A stretch of DNA of 64,000 nt from Halobellus sp. LT62 (GCF_037031285.1 NZ_JAYEZO010000002.1:1178001-1242000); one strand, 5' to 3'. Positions 33,572 through 43,077 are shown, counted from the stretch's first letter. Made by a program: numbers and translations. Notes: a model not told the origin generated them from the sequence alone.

Positions 33572-35779
33572 TTACGCGGTATTGCCGTCGCCATCCTCGG
33601 TCTCTCCGAACCATCCCAGCGCCTCCGCCAGCGAGTGCGCCGGCGGCGAGCACGTCCGCCCCTCGCAGACGTAGACCGTCGGCTCGCCGTCGCGCATCCC
33701 CCGCCCCTTCCAGATCGCTGGGATGTCGTCGAGTTCCAACGCATCGAGCCAGCCGCCGAGCTCGTCGTCGGTCGGCGGGCGCGGTGAGATCACGGCGTCG
33801 GGGAGGTACGTCGTCGCGAGCGACTCGCGAATCGGTTCCAGCAGCGGGACCGCCGCATCCGACTCCGGGGCCGCGACGACGACCTCCGCTCCGCCGCGCG
33901 CGCGTTCGTCGGCGGCGAGCGCCAGCGAGACGTGTTCGAGCGGTCGACCCCGAATCCGGTTCGCGTGTGTGTCGAGCACCGCGCCGGCGACCTCATCGAA
34001 CCCCTCGTCGGGGGCAAACGCGTCGAGATCGAGAAGCAGTTTCGTCGCGACTCCGGCGCTGGATGGCGTCGACTGGTCCTGTAACTCCTGCGGACGCGTG
34101 ACGAGTGACTCGCCGTCAGACGGCGTCATATACAGCGTTTTCGCATCGCCGTCGTAGAACTCGCTGACGACGACGCGAGCGAGCGCTCCCGCGAACGCGA
34201 GGTGGTCGACGTCGCCCGTCGCCTGATACAGATCGAACGCGCCGCGCGCGAGGAACGCGTAGTCATCGAGGTAACCGTCGCCTTTCACGTCGCCGTCCTT
34301 GTACCGGCGCGCGAGGCGTTTCTCGTCTCCGTCCCACAGGTGCTCGCGGACGAATCCGAGCGCGTCAGCGGCTAATTCGGTGTACGAATCGTCGCCGAGC
34401 ACGAGGCCACCGCGAGCCAAGCTAGAAATCGCGAGGCCGTTCCACGACGCGAGGATCTTCTCGTCCCGAGCCGGACGGACGCGCCCCTCACGCGCCGCGA
34501 ACAGCGCCGGTCGAGCCTCGTCGAGTCGGGCGACGATCTCCGCCTCGCCGCAGTCGTACGCGTCGGCGAGGTCCGGAATCGACGCGTCGATCGTGAGCAC
34601 GGTTTCGCCCTCGAAGTTGCCGCCGGGCGTGACGCCGAAGCGATCCAGCGCGATCTCCGCCGTTCGCTCGTCGTCGATCGCCTCTTGGACCGCCTCTGGC
34701 GTCCAGACGTAGTACTTGCCCTCCTCGCCCTCGCTGCGGGCGTCGAGCGTGCTGAAGAAGCCGCCGTCGTCGTGGCGGAACTCCCGCGCGAGGAAGTCGA
34801 ACGTCTCGCGGACGATCGTCGCGTACGAGTCCCGGCCGGTGAGCTGGTAGGCCGCGAGATACGCCCGCGGGATCTCCGCGTTGTCGTAGAGCATCTTCTC
34901 GAAGTGCGGGACCGTCCACTCGCGGTCCGTCGCGTAGCGGTGGAAGCCGCCGCCGACGTGGTCGTAGATCCCGCCCGCCGCCATCGCGTCGAGCGTCGTC
35001 GTCGCCGCCGAGCGCGCCTCGTCGGTTCCGCTGTGCGCGTACGACCGCAGCAACGCCTCGATCCGCCCGGGCTGGGGGAACTTCGGCCCGCCGGAACCGA
35101 AGCCGCCGTGCTCGCGGTCGGTCGCGCGGAGCGCCGCTTTCGCGACGTTTCCGAGCGCGCCGCCGTCGTCTCCGCTCGCCGATCCCCCGACCGTCGAGGA
35201 CGCCGCGGGACCGTCGCCGGTGTCCGATTCGCCGGGGTCAGTCGTCTCTAGGTTGTCCCGCAGCGCGTCGGTCCACTGCTGCGCGCGGTTCTCGATCTCC
35301 TCGCGGTCGGATTCCGAACCCCACGAGTCGGCGAAAGAGCGACAGACGTCCAAGAACCCGGGGACGTTCCCGCGCTGGGGGTTCTCGTTCTTCGGGAAGT
35401 ACGTGCCGACGTAGAACGGCTTTCCCTCCGGTGTGAGCCACACGGAGAGCGGCCAGCCACCGCCGCCGGTGACGAGCTGGCAGATCGTCTGGTACACGCG
35501 GTCGAGGTCCGGGCGCTCCTCGCGGTCGACCTTGATCGGGACGAAAGAGTCGTTGAGAACGGCGGCGACTTCCTCGTCCTCGAAGCTCTCCTCGGCCATC
35601 ACGTGACACCAGTGGCAGGCCGAGTAGCCGATCGAGAGGAAGATCGGACGGTCGGTCGCCTCCGCGGCGTCCAGCGCGGCCTCGTCCCACGGCTGCCAGT
35701 GCACCGGGTTGTCGGCGTGCTGGCGGAGGTACGGGCTCTGTTCGTCGGCCAGCCGGTTACGCCCAAGAACGTCGTTCAT
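33572..35779 (-). CDS. DUF255/YyaL-type thioredoxin-domain protein
   Basis: A 735-aa protein. The N-terminal thioredoxin-like domain has CHWC (55-58) within SIGYSACHWCHVM. The rest is an alpha/alpha six-barrel of glycosidase-like fold (GGIYDHVGGGFHRYATD near 275; HFEKMLYDNAE). These are the marks of the YyaL/SPATA20 family, whose biochemical function is unsettled. Length is normal for the family. A Ser/Gly-rich linker near 190-215 separates the two parts. Confidence 0.9.
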   Translation of the reverse strand: MNDVLGRNRLADEQSPYLRQHADNPVHWQPWDEAALDAAEATDRPIFLSIGYSACHWCHVMAEESFEDEEVAAVLNDSFVPIKVDREERPDLDRVYQTICQLVTGGGGWPLSVWLTPEGKPFYVGTYFPKNENPQRGNVPGFLDVCRSFADSWGSESDREEIENRAQQWTDALRDNLETTDPGESDTGDGPAASSTVGGSASGDDGGALGNVAKAALRATDREHGGFGSGGPKFPQPGRIEALLRSYAHSGTDEARSAATTTLDAMAAGGIYDHVGGGFHRYATDREWTVPHFEKMLYDNAEIPRAYLAAYQLTGRDSYATIVRETFDFLAREFRHDDGGFFSTLDARSEGEEGKYYVWTPEAVQEAIDDERTAEIALDRFGVTPGGNFEGETVLTIDASIPDLADAYDCGEAEIVARLDEARPALFAAREGRVRPARDEKILASWNGLAISSLARGGLVLGDDSYTELAADALGFVREHLWDGDEKRLARRYKDGDVKGDGYLDDYAFLARGAFDLYQATGDVDHLAFAGALARVVVSEFYDGDAKTLYMTPSDGESLVTRPQELQDQSTPSSAGVATKLLLDLDAFAPDEGFDEVAGAVLDTHANRIRGRPLEHVSLALAADERARGGAEVVVAAPESDAAVPLLEPIRESLATTYLPDAVISPRPPTDDELGGWLDALELDDIPAIWKGRGMRDGEPTVYVCEGRTCSPPAHSLAEALGWFGETEDGDGNTA

Positions 35780-35889
35780 ACCCGATACACCGCGCCGCGA
35801 CGACTAAAGGCCCGTGGAGATGCCGCGGTGGTGGCGGCTCGGGGCGGTAGCTTGGCGGCGATTCAGGGCGACAGGGCGGCGGAGACGAC

Positions 35890-37332
35890 TCAGAGCGATA
35901 GCGCGTGCAGGTTCGACTCGCCGTCGGCGAGGTAGGCGGTGCCGTCGAGACCGATCGCGTCGAACACCGTGTCTATGCCGCGCGCGGCGGTCGCCTCGCC
36001 GTCGCCATCGACCGCGTACACCGTCTTGAACGGCTCGTCGGCCGTTTCGCCGGTGATGGCGGTCGCGACCATCGCGTCGGCCGTCGCGGCCTCCGGCCAA
36101 GCGTCGTTCGACGGAGGGGCGAACGTCCAGCGCTCCGCGCCCGAGACGTCGTACGCCGTCGCGGCGTCCGCGCCGACACCCGACCGCGTGTAGAGCGCGT
36201 CGCCGTCGGGGGCCAAGAGGAGCCACTGCCCGTAGTCGTCGTCGCGCCAGACGACCGACCCGTCGGTCTCGACCGCAAGGACGGCCTCGCCGCCCGCGTA
36301 CAGTCGGTCGCCGTCGAGGAGGAGCTCTTCGACCGGCGCGTCGAGACGCCAGTCGACGTCGCCGTTCGGCGCGACGCCCGACAGCGTCGCGCCCTCGCCC
36401 GCGCCCGAGAGGACGAACAGGCGGTCGTCGGCGACTTCGACCCACGTGGCGGGGGTAGCGTCGAGCGCGAACCGGTCGTCGCCGTCTCGATCGAGCCCGG
36501 CGAGGCGATCGTCAGTGGCGACGCAGGCCCCCCGCGAGGAGACGGCGACGTCCCGGACCGCGGTGAACTCCCGCTTCCACGCGAGCCTCCCGTCGGTCGC
36601 GTCGATCGCGTAGACGACGGTCGCCAGCGGCTCCTCGGGCGTCTGGTGGCTCGTCGGCGTCACACCCGGCGGTGGGAAGAACTCCAAGCCGCGGGCGACG
36701 ACGAGACCTTCAGAAACGCCCGCGACTGCGAGTTCGCGATCGCGCTCGAACGTCCAGCGGCGATCGCCGCTCGCCCGGTCGAACGCGTGCAGAGCTGTCC
36801 ACTCACGCTCGTCCGCCGCACCCGCGACGGCGTACAGGGCATCGTCGGTCAGTGTCACGCCCCAGCCGCCGCGGGCGATCCGGCCGTAGGCGGCGTGGGA
36901 GCCGCCGACCGCCTCACCCTCCATCTCGCGCCGCCAGACCGTCGACCGCTCGGCCGGGTCGATCGCCGCGACGGCCGACGATCCCTCGTCGTCGCTCAGC
37001 GTCGCGTACAGCAGGTCGGCGTCGGTATCGCCCGACGCGGTCGCCTCGTCGACGTCGAGACCGAGGACGTTCGAGTCGTCGAAGGAGACGGTCCAGTCGG
37101 GCGTCCACTCGGGCAGGTCGCCCGGCCTCGTGGTGGGGCCGTCGTCCAGCGGCGGCGCGTCGTCCGCGGGCGAGGCGTCTGCGGGAGCGGCCTCGGTGGG
37201 ATCGGCGGCGTCTCCGCCGCGTTCGCCGAGGCAGCCGGCCGTTCCGAGCGTCCCGGCGACCGCCCCGGCACCGAATCGGAGGAACCGTCTGCGGGAGACA
37301 GTGGGCGTACCTGTGGGAGAGCGGGAGACCAT
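35890..37332 (-). CDS. PQQ-like beta-propeller lipoprotein, Tat exported
   Basis: A 480-aa protein. The N-terminus has SRRRFLRF (residues 13-20), a hydrophobic segment and a lipobox GTAGC with Cys34 as the anchor. The body contains blades with repeated WxxxF/LDG-type strands (for example YAIDATDGRLAWKREF and HAFDRASGDRRWTFE), typical of PQQ/BamB-like propellers. No PQQ-binding enzyme residues can be assigned, so it is more likely a binding or scaffold protein on the outer face. Divergent from purD. Confidence 0.8.
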   Translation of the reverse strand: MVSRSPTGTPTVSRRRFLRFGAGAVAGTLGTAGCLGERGGDAADPTEAAPADASPADDAPPLDDGPTTRPGDLPEWTPDWTVSFDDSNVLGLDVDEATASGDTDADLLYATLSDDEGSSAVAAIDPAERSTVWRREMEGEAVGGSHAAYGRIARGGWGVTLTDDALYAVAGAADEREWTALHAFDRASGDRRWTFERDRELAVAGVSEGLVVARGLEFFPPPGVTPTSHQTPEEPLATVVYAIDATDGRLAWKREFTAVRDVAVSSRGACVATDDRLAGLDRDGDDRFALDATPATWVEVADDRLFVLSGAGEGATLSGVAPNGDVDWRLDAPVEELLLDGDRLYAGGEAVLAVETDGSVVWRDDDYGQWLLLAPDGDALYTRSGVGADAATAYDVSGAERWTFAPPSNDAWPEAATADAMVATAITGETADEPFKTVYAVDGDGEATAARGIDTVFDAIGLDGTAYLADGESNLHALSL

Positions 37333-37373
37333 ACGAGTATCCGCGAGGTGCGACGGAAAGGGTCTTCTGGTGG

Positions 37374-37391
37374 GTCAAACGGCTGTTTGAC
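37374..37391. promoter_or_regulatory. Perfect dyad GTCAAAC-GGCT-GTTTGAC
   Basis: A 7-bp inverted repeat with a 4-nt centre in the 154-bp divergent region, about 40 nt upstream of the PQQ-propeller start. Likely an operator or a hairpin. Confidence 0.4.
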
Positions 37392-37455
37392 GGATTCCGT
37401 CCGCCGCTCAGAAGTATACATAAAAGTGCACACATTCATCCGAGAGAAGAGCAAC

Positions 37456-37463
37456 CTTTACAC
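37456..37463 (+). promoter_or_regulatory. TATA-like box of purD
   Basis: CTTTACAC centred about 27 nt before the ATG at 37487 fits a leaderless promoter and supports that start over an out-of-frame ATG at 37474. Confidence 0.5.
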
Positions 37464-37486
37464 TCTCCTGCGTATGTCCTCCGGGT

Positions 37487-38785
37487 ATGTCAGAGACGGA
37501 GACGGTGCTTCTCGTCGGCGGCGGCGGACGCGAGCACGCGATCGCTCGCGCGCTGTCGACGGACTCGGCGTGCGAACTGTACGCGTGTGCGAGCAACCGG
37601 AACCCCGGAACCGCGGCGCTCGCGGCGGGGTTCGAGACGGTTTCGGAGACCGACGTCGACGGGATCGTCGCCTACGCGACCGACATCGACGCCGACCTCG
37701 CGGTCATCGGGCCCGAGTCGGCGCTCGAAGCGGGCGTCGCGGACGCGCTCGACGACGCCGGGATCTATACGTTCGGTCCCGACGCCGACGCGGCCCGGAT
37801 CGAGACGGACAAGGCCTTCCAGCGGGAGTTTATGGAGGCCGAGTCGATCCCGGGCTGTCCAGACTACGCCGTCTTCGAGGACACCGAGGCCGCCTGCGAG
37901 TACATCGAAGCCTCCGACGTCGACCTCGCGGTCAAGCCCGCGGGCCTCACCGGGGGCAAGGGCGTGAAGGTCATCGGCGACCAAGTCGACCGCGAGGGGG
38001 CCAAACAGTACCTCCGCGAGAACGACTACGACGAGGTCGTCCTCGAAGAGCGCCTGATCGGCGAGGAGTTCACCGTCCAAGCGTTCGTCGCCAACGGTGA
38101 CGTCCGACCGACCCCGGCCGTGCAGGACCACAAGCGCGCCTACGAGGGCGACGAGGGTCCGAACACCGGTGGGATGGGAAGCTACAGCGATGCCGGTCCC
38201 GAACTGCCCTTTATGACGAGCGAGGACTACGCCGACGCCGTCGAGATCCTCGAAGCCGTCGTCGACGCCCTGCCCGAGTATAAAGGGGTCCTCTACGGCC
38301 AGTTCATGCTCGGCGCGGACGGCCCGAAAGTCGTCGAGTTCAACGCCCGTTTCGGCGACCCGGAGGCGACGAACACGCTTCCCGTCCTGAACACCTCGTT
38401 CCTCGACGTGCTCACGGCCGCTCGCGAGGGCGAGTCGCTGCCGCAACTGGAGTTCGCCGGGAAGGCGACCGTCTGCAAATACGCCGTGCCTGACGGCTAC
38501 CCGACAGATCCGAAGAGCGGCGCGAAGATCACCGTCGACGAGGAAAGCGTGGGAGATGCACTCCTGTTCTACGCCAGCGTCGACGAGCGCGAGGACGGCC
38601 TCTACACGACGACCTCGCGCTCGTTCGCAGTCGTCGGCGTCGCCGACTCGATCTCGGAGGCCGAGGCGCAGGCCGAAGACGCCCTCGCGGCCGCGGGCGA
38701 CGGCCTCCGCGTCCGCCACGACGTCGGCAAGGCGGCCCTCGTCCAGCGTCGGATCGATCATATGAACGAACTCCGCGGGGAGTAA
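37487..38785 (+). CDS. purD: Phosphoribosylamine-glycine ligase (GAR synthetase)
   Basis: A 432-aa ATP-grasp enzyme. The N-terminus LLVGGGGREHAIA is the PurD nucleotide-binding signature. AVKPAGLTGGKGVKV is the ATP-grasp loop, and PNTGGMGSYS followed by EFNARFGDPEA are the catalytic and metal-binding segments. It joins 5-phosphoribosylamine and glycine in purine synthesis. Full normal length. Monocistronic, with a leaderless-type promoter. Confidence 0.95.
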   Translation: MSETETVLLVGGGGREHAIARALSTDSACELYACASNRNPGTAALAAGFETVSETDVDGIVAYATDIDADLAVIGPESALEAGVADALDDAGIYTFGPDADAARIETDKAFQREFMEAESIPGCPDYAVFEDTEAACEYIEASDVDLAVKPAGLTGGKGVKVIGDQVDREGAKQYLRENDYDEVVLEERLIGEEFTVQAFVANGDVRPTPAVQDHKRAYEGDEGPNTGGMGSYSDAGPELPFMTSEDYADAVEILEAVVDALPEYKGVLYGQFMLGADGPKVVEFNARFGDPEATNTLPVLNTSFLDVLTAAREGESLPQLEFAGKATVCKYAVPDGYPTDPKSGAKITVDEESVGDALLFYASVDEREDGLYTTTSRSFAVVGVADSISEAEAQAEDALAAAGDGLRVRHDVGKAALVQRRIDHMNELRGE

Positions 38786-38863
38786 GAGCGCGGGCAGCGG
38801 CCGGATCTCCCTCCGGCACGATCGACGAGCGAACTTTTTGCTATCCGGCGTGAACGGGCAGCC

Positions 38864-39412
38864 GTGAGCGACGACGACACCCGCAGACACGACCGCCTCC
38901 AGCGACACCCGACGCCCGGCCCGTCGAACTCGCTGCGGTATTGGACCGACGCGAAGCCCGTCTGGCGGGTCGTGCTCAACTACCTCCTCGTGTGGGTCGC
39001 GCGCATCGCCCCGTCGCTCCGCGCGCGGAGTTGGGCACTCCGTCGGCTCGGCGTCACCGTCGGCGAGGGCGTCTCGTGGGGCCTCGAAGCGACGCCGGAC
39101 GTGTTCTGGCCCGAACTGATCACGCTCGGCGATCACGTCGTCGTCGGCTACGACTCGGTGATCCTCTGTCACGAGTTCTTACAGGAGGAGTACCGGACGG
39201 GCGAGGTCGTCGTCGGCGACCGCGCGATGATCGGCGCGAAAGCCGTCATCCTCCCGGGCGTCCGGATCGGCGAGGGCGCGCAGGTGGCCGCAAACTCGCT
39301 CGTCACGCGTGACGTGCCGCCGGGTGTGACGGTCGCGGGCGTGCCGGCGCGGCCGATGGGCGGGAGCGACGACGGAGACGCGGCACCCGGCGTGGCGGAT
39401 CGAGACGCCTAG
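38864..39412 (+). CDS. Hexapeptide-repeat acyltransferase (LbH fold)
   Basis: A 182-aa protein started at GTG 38864. Hexapeptide repeats run from VTVGEGVSWG (residue 63) through ITLGDHVVVGYDSVI, VVVGDRAMIGAKAVI and VRIGEGAQVAANSLV to VTRDVPPGVTVAGVPAR, the usual end of the left-handed beta helix of acetyltransferases. A hydrophobic segment near residues 35-50 suggests membrane contact. The acceptor is unknown. Stop lies 3 nt from the convergent MscS gene stop. Confidence 0.8.
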   Translation: MSDDDTRRHDRLQRHPTPGPSNSLRYWTDAKPVWRVVLNYLLVWVARIAPSLRARSWALRRLGVTVGEGVSWGLEATPDVFWPELITLGDHVVVGYDSVILCHEFLQEEYRTGEVVVGDRAMIGAKAVILPGVRIGEGAQVAANSLVTRDVPPGVTVAGVPARPMGGSDDGDAAPGVADRDA

Positions 39413-39415
39413 CCG

Positions 39416-40249
39416 TCAGTCTCGAAACCGCACGACGCCCTCCTCGAAGACGGCGCTGTTGGGAACGATGAACTCCTCGCCGTCGTTCTCGACGTGGGTG
39501 ACGAACAGGTTCACTTCTTGGACGATCCCCCGCCGCTGGCCGATGGCGACCTCGTCGCCGATCGAGTAGGGTTGGTTCAACAGTAGGTACGATCCGGCGG
39601 CCCCGGATTTCAGCAGATCCGAGAGCGCGATGGCGGTGAGCGCCACGAGCGCGAGAAGATACACCGCGAGGAGGACGACGAGCGCGAGCGTGGCGACGCC
39701 GAGCTGCGAGAGCGCGACCAAGATCGCGATGTAGAAGACGGTGAACTTCGCGACCCGGGGAAAGACGCCGATCTGCGGGAGCTTGATCCCGGTGAGCCGT
39801 TCGCCGACCATCAGTTGGACCTTGTCGCCGACGACGACGCCGACGATGAGGATGACGACGGCGAAGAACAGCTGCGGGACGAATTCGACGGTGCGACTCC
39901 AAAAGCTCGCCGCGACGGTGATGTTCGCGATCGAGAGGAGCGCGAGGAAGGTGATCCCGAGGACGAAAAACCGGACGAGCGTCCCGAGCACCTCGACCGT
40001 CGAGGTGTCGAACTCGCGGGCGGTCCGCTCGAACGCCGTTCCCTCGATCGCCTCGGGGACGCCGAACCTGACCAGTAGGCGGGTCGTCAGCAAACCGAGC
40101 ACCAGCGCGGCGAGGACGCCGATAACCGCGACGAGCAGCGCGGCCCACATCGCCTGCGGGACGGCATTAACGACGTCCGGCAGCGGGCCGAGATCGACCT
40201 GCATCGATGCGACGCTCGTCGTCGACTGCGTCGGTTCGAATCCCGCCAT
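39416..40249 (-). CDS. Mechanosensitive channel, MscS family
   Basis: A 277-aa membrane protein with about five hydrophobic segments and the MscS soluble beta domain (PYSIGDEVAIGQRRGIVQEV, then EEFIVPNSAVFEEGVV). It should open under membrane tension and release solutes on osmotic downshift. Its ATG overlaps the TGA of dacZ by one base (TGATG), so its translation is coupled to the c-di-AMP synthase. Confidence 0.9.
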   Translation of the reverse strand: MAGFEPTQSTTSVASMQVDLGPLPDVVNAVPQAMWAALLVAVIGVLAALVLGLLTTRLLVRFGVPEAIEGTAFERTAREFDTSTVEVLGTLVRFFVLGITFLALLSIANITVAASFWSRTVEFVPQLFFAVVILIVGVVVGDKVQLMVGERLTGIKLPQIGVFPRVAKFTVFYIAILVALSQLGVATLALVVLLAVYLLALVALTAIALSDLLKSGAAGSYLLLNQPYSIGDEVAIGQRRGIVQEVNLFVTHVENDGEEFIVPNSAVFEEGVVRFRD

Positions 40250-41064
40250 CAGTACTCCTCCGGATCGATCTCCAGAATGATCTGACCGCCCTTGAACGCC
40301 CGCACGAGACCGTCGGACTCAGAGAGGACGATCGCCGTCGCGTTCGTGTCGCGGGTGATCGCCGCGCCCGCCATATGCCGCGCGCCGAGTCCCTTCGGGA
40401 TGTCGACGCCCTCGGCGGCGGGTTCGAGGTAGCGGTAGGCGCTGACGATCTTCCCCGAGTCGCTTATGACGAACGCGCCGTCGAGTCTGGAGAACTCCTT
40501 GAGCATCACGTTCACGATCGGGTCGCCGACGTGGACGTGGGACTTCTCAAAGGGGTTGTAGCTGAGCGGCCGGGACTTGTTCATCACCTTTCCGGCGTCG
40601 CCCACGACGAACAGCGCGCCGACGGGTTTGCCCTTCTGGCCCTTCTTGCCCAGCTCGATCGCGACCTCGAAGACGTCGCGGATGACGCTTGGGTCCGCCC
40701 GCGAGTTCGCAAAGAGGTCGTAGATGCCCGAGCGCATTCCCTCCTCGACGCGGACTCGCACGACGCCGTCGGGGTCGCCGTCGAAGATCCGGACGCTGCA
40801 AGCGACGATGTCGCCCTCCTCGACGAGTCCCTGTTCGAGCGCGCCCTCGACGCCGAATCTGATTCGATCCCGGACGTTATCGAAATCCAGCGGCAGTTCG
40901 ACGTACGTCTCGGCGTCGACGTCGTTCGCCGGCGCGACGACGACGACATCTTCGTCGGTGTCCGCGTCGGCGAATCGTTCGTAGTGGGAACTGCTCGGCG
41001 AGAACAGAAACACGCTCTCGACGTCCGACACGACATCTCCCAAGAGGTCCGATAGCGCCGACAT
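40249..41064 (-). CDS. dacZ: Diadenylate cyclase DacZ
   Basis: A 271-aa soluble protein. The C-terminal DAC domain has the DGA motif (RLDGAFVISDSG) and GARHMAGAAIT at the RHR position, as in archaeal DacZ. It makes c-di-AMP from two ATP. The N-terminal 130 residues are the DacZ-specific domain. c-di-AMP in Haloferax has been tied to osmotic and ion homeostasis; this is family knowledge. The coupled MscS gene fits that link. Upstream sits a triplet of 11-bp repeats. Confidence 0.9.
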   Translation of the reverse strand: MSALSDLLGDVVSDVESVFLFSPSSSHYERFADADTDEDVVVVAPANDVDAETYVELPLDFDNVRDRIRFGVEGALEQGLVEEGDIVACSVRIFDGDPDGVVRVRVEEGMRSGIYDLFANSRADPSVIRDVFEVAIELGKKGQKGKPVGALFVVGDAGKVMNKSRPLSYNPFEKSHVHVGDPIVNVMLKEFSRLDGAFVISDSGKIVSAYRYLEPAAEGVDIPKGLGARHMAGAAITRDTNATAIVLSESDGLVRAFKGGQIILEIDPEEY

Positions 41065-41124
41065 TGGTCCACGTACGGCGCGGGCGCTGTAAAGCGTTGT
41101 GGGACGTTCTCGCGGGTGATATCA

Positions 41125-41157
41125 GTCTGACATCCGTCTGACATACGTCGGACCTCA
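41125..41157. repeat. Three 11-bp tandem repeats (GTCTGACATCC type)
   Basis: GTCTGACATCC, GTCTGACATAC and GTCGGACCTCA follow one another without gap, 61-93 nt upstream of the dacZ start. The first two differ at one base and the third is diverged. One helical turn per unit suggests cooperative binding sites. Confidence 0.4.
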
Positions 41158-41215
41158 TCGACGAGAGTCAGGTCAGTCGACGTTCAGATCAGACGGAGAG
41201 CGGATCGACCCCCGC

Positions 41216-42679
41216 TCAGTACGACTTCGCGAAGTACGCGGTTTCCGTGGCGTCGTCGCCGCAGATGGCACAGTCCTCGTCGTGGTGGATCCCCTCGTCG
41301 TCGTCGAGCGGGACCATCACGATCTCGGCGGCGATCTGGTCTTTGATCTCCGTCTCGCAGTCCTCCTCACCGCACCACGGGGCTTTCACGTAGCCGCCGT
41401 GCTGGCCGATCGTCCCGAGGATATCGGCACGGGAGTCGGCCTCGCGGACGTTCTCAGTGAGGTTCTCCTCGGCGGCGGCGTACAGCTTCGCGTACACCTC
41501 GTCGAAGTGCGAGTCGACCGTCTCGGCGATGTCCGCGCGGTCGACCTCCGTGGATTCGCCATCGGGTCGGTGGACGAGCGTGACCGTTCCGTCATCGGCC
41601 TCGTTGGGACCGATCTCCATTCGGATGGGGACGCCCTTCAGCTCCCACTCGTTGAACTTGAACCCGGGGTTGCGCTCGTCGCGGTCGTCGAGTTCGACCC
41701 GGACGCCGGCGCCTTCGAGCTCCTCGCTGATTCCCTCGGCGTATTCGAGGACGTCCTCCTTCGTGTCCGCCTGCCAGATCGGGACGATCACGAGCTGTTC
41801 GGGCGCGATGGCGGGCGGCAACACGAGGCCCTGATCGTCCGAGTGCGTCATAATCAGCGCGCCGATCGCCCGCCACGAGAGTCCCCACGAGGTGGTGTGA
41901 GCGATCTGGGAGTCCTCGTCCTCGTCGGTGTAGGTGATGTCGAACGCCTCCGCGAACGACGTCCCGAGGTAGTGAGATGTCGCCCCCTGCACGGACTTGC
42001 CGTCGGGCATCAGCGCTTCTACTGTGGTTGTCGTGTCCGCGCCGGGGAACTTGTCGTGTTCGGGCTTCGCGCCGCGCAGGACGGGCATCGCGAGCAGGTC
42101 CTCGTAGGTGTTCTCGTACTGGTCGAGCCGCCGCATCGTCTCGTTCCACGCGTCCTCGCGGGTCGCGTGCGCGGTGTGGCCCTCCTGCCAGAGGAACTCC
42201 TTCGTCCGGAAGAACGGCTTGGTCTCGGTCGCCTCCCAGCGGACGACCGACGCCCACTGGTTCACTCGCAGGGGTAGATCGCGGTGGCTGCGGACCCACT
42301 GGGAGATGTACGGCGTGATGATCGACTCCGAGGTGGGGCGCACGGCGAGGCGCTCTTCGAGCTCTTGGTTGCCCGCCTTCTCGACCCACGCGACCTCGGG
42401 GTCGAACCCCTCGACGATGTCCTTCTCGCGTTCGAGGTAGCTTTCCGGAATAAACAGCGGAAAGTAGGCGTTCTGGACGCCGGTCTGCTTGAACAGACCG
42501 TCGAGGTGACCCTGAATCCGTTCCCAGAGTTCGTAGGCGCGCGGTCGCGTCACGATGAAGCCACTCATCCCCTCGGGCGCGTAGTTCGCGAGGTTGGCCT
42601 TCTGGACCACCTCGGCGTACCACTCGCCGGTGTTGTACTCCTTCGACTCGGTGATGCCGAGTTCCTGCTCGTCGCTCAT
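41216..42679 (-). CDS. proS: Prolyl-tRNA synthetase
   Basis: A 487-aa class II synthetase of the archaeal/eukaryotic type, from the ATG at 42679. Visible marks are AVRPTSESIITPYISQWV and LPLRVNQWASVVRWE (motif 2), FFRTKEFLWQEGHTAHAT, and the C-terminal zinc-type cluster (CGEEDC and CAICGDD). It charges tRNA-Pro. A TATA-like box on the minus strand at 42705-42712 (GATTTAAG) lies about 29 nt upstream and supports this start over the longer frame. Confidence 0.95.
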   Translation of the reverse strand: MSDEQELGITESKEYNTGEWYAEVVQKANLANYAPEGMSGFIVTRPRAYELWERIQGHLDGLFKQTGVQNAYFPLFIPESYLEREKDIVEGFDPEVAWVEKAGNQELEERLAVRPTSESIITPYISQWVRSHRDLPLRVNQWASVVRWEATETKPFFRTKEFLWQEGHTAHATREDAWNETMRRLDQYENTYEDLLAMPVLRGAKPEHDKFPGADTTTTVEALMPDGKSVQGATSHYLGTSFAEAFDITYTDEDEDSQIAHTTSWGLSWRAIGALIMTHSDDQGLVLPPAIAPEQLVIVPIWQADTKEDVLEYAEGISEELEGAGVRVELDDRDERNPGFKFNEWELKGVPIRMEIGPNEADDGTVTLVHRPDGESTEVDRADIAETVDSHFDEVYAKLYAAAEENLTENVREADSRADILGTIGQHGGYVKAPWCGEEDCETEIKDQIAAEIVMVPLDDDEGIHHDEDCAICGDDATETAYFAKSY

Positions 42680-42704
42680 TACGTGTTTCGAGCCCCACGG
42701 CGGT

Positions 42705-42712
42705 CTTAAATC
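42705..42712 (-). promoter_or_regulatory. TATA-like box of proS
   Basis: Minus strand GATTTAAG, centred about 29 nt before the proS ATG. Leaderless-type spacing. Confidence 0.5.
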
Positions 42713-42782
42713 CCCTGAAGCGGTCGGGTCGACACCCGAAGCATCGAAGTCGACCAAAGCAATCACGTGGATTTTTGGTGAT

Positions 42783-42790
42783 CTAAATAG
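42783..42790 (+). promoter_or_regulatory. TATA-like box of the vapBC-like pair
   Basis: CTAAATAG, centred about 27 nt before the ATG at 42814, in an AT-rich gap. Confidence 0.5.
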
Positions 42791-42813
42791 TACGATTATC
42801 GTGTGGTGATTGT

Positions 42814-43077
42814 ATGAGTTCGACAGATTCTGGGACGGGAGACGAGTACGGCGAGGCCGAAATCAACGACCGTGGTCGGTTGACGATCCCGAAGGCACTG
42901 CGGGAGGAGCTCCACATCGAGGGAGGAACGACGTTCACCGTGATCAGGGAGGGGGGCGACATCCGTCTCGTCAGACAGCTGCCTGAGTTGCAGACCCTCT
43001 CTTCGGGGAGATCAACGGAAGAGTGGAAGGACGACGCGTTTCGGGACGCCGGCGAGGCGACGTTCGGGGGACGGTGA
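42814..43077 (+). CDS. AbrB/MazE/VapB-type antitoxin
   Basis: An 87-aa protein. Residues 15-60 (EINDRGRLTIPKALREELHI, then GTTFTVIREGGDIRLV) form the AbrB swapped-hairpin DNA-binding fold. The C-terminal third is acidic and disordered, as expected for a toxin-wrapping tail. Its stop overlaps the ATG of the PIN protein by one base. Inference: it neutralises the PIN toxin and represses the operon. Confidence 0.85.
   Translation: MSSTDSGTGDEYGEAEINDRGRLTIPKALREELHIEGGTTFTVIREGGDIRLVRQLPELQTLSSGRSTEEWKDDAFRDAGEATFGGR

Noticed and set aside
37490-39172. 560-codon minus-strand frame opposite purD
   Set aside because: It is the reverse reading of purD; purD has full conserved motifs and a promoter.
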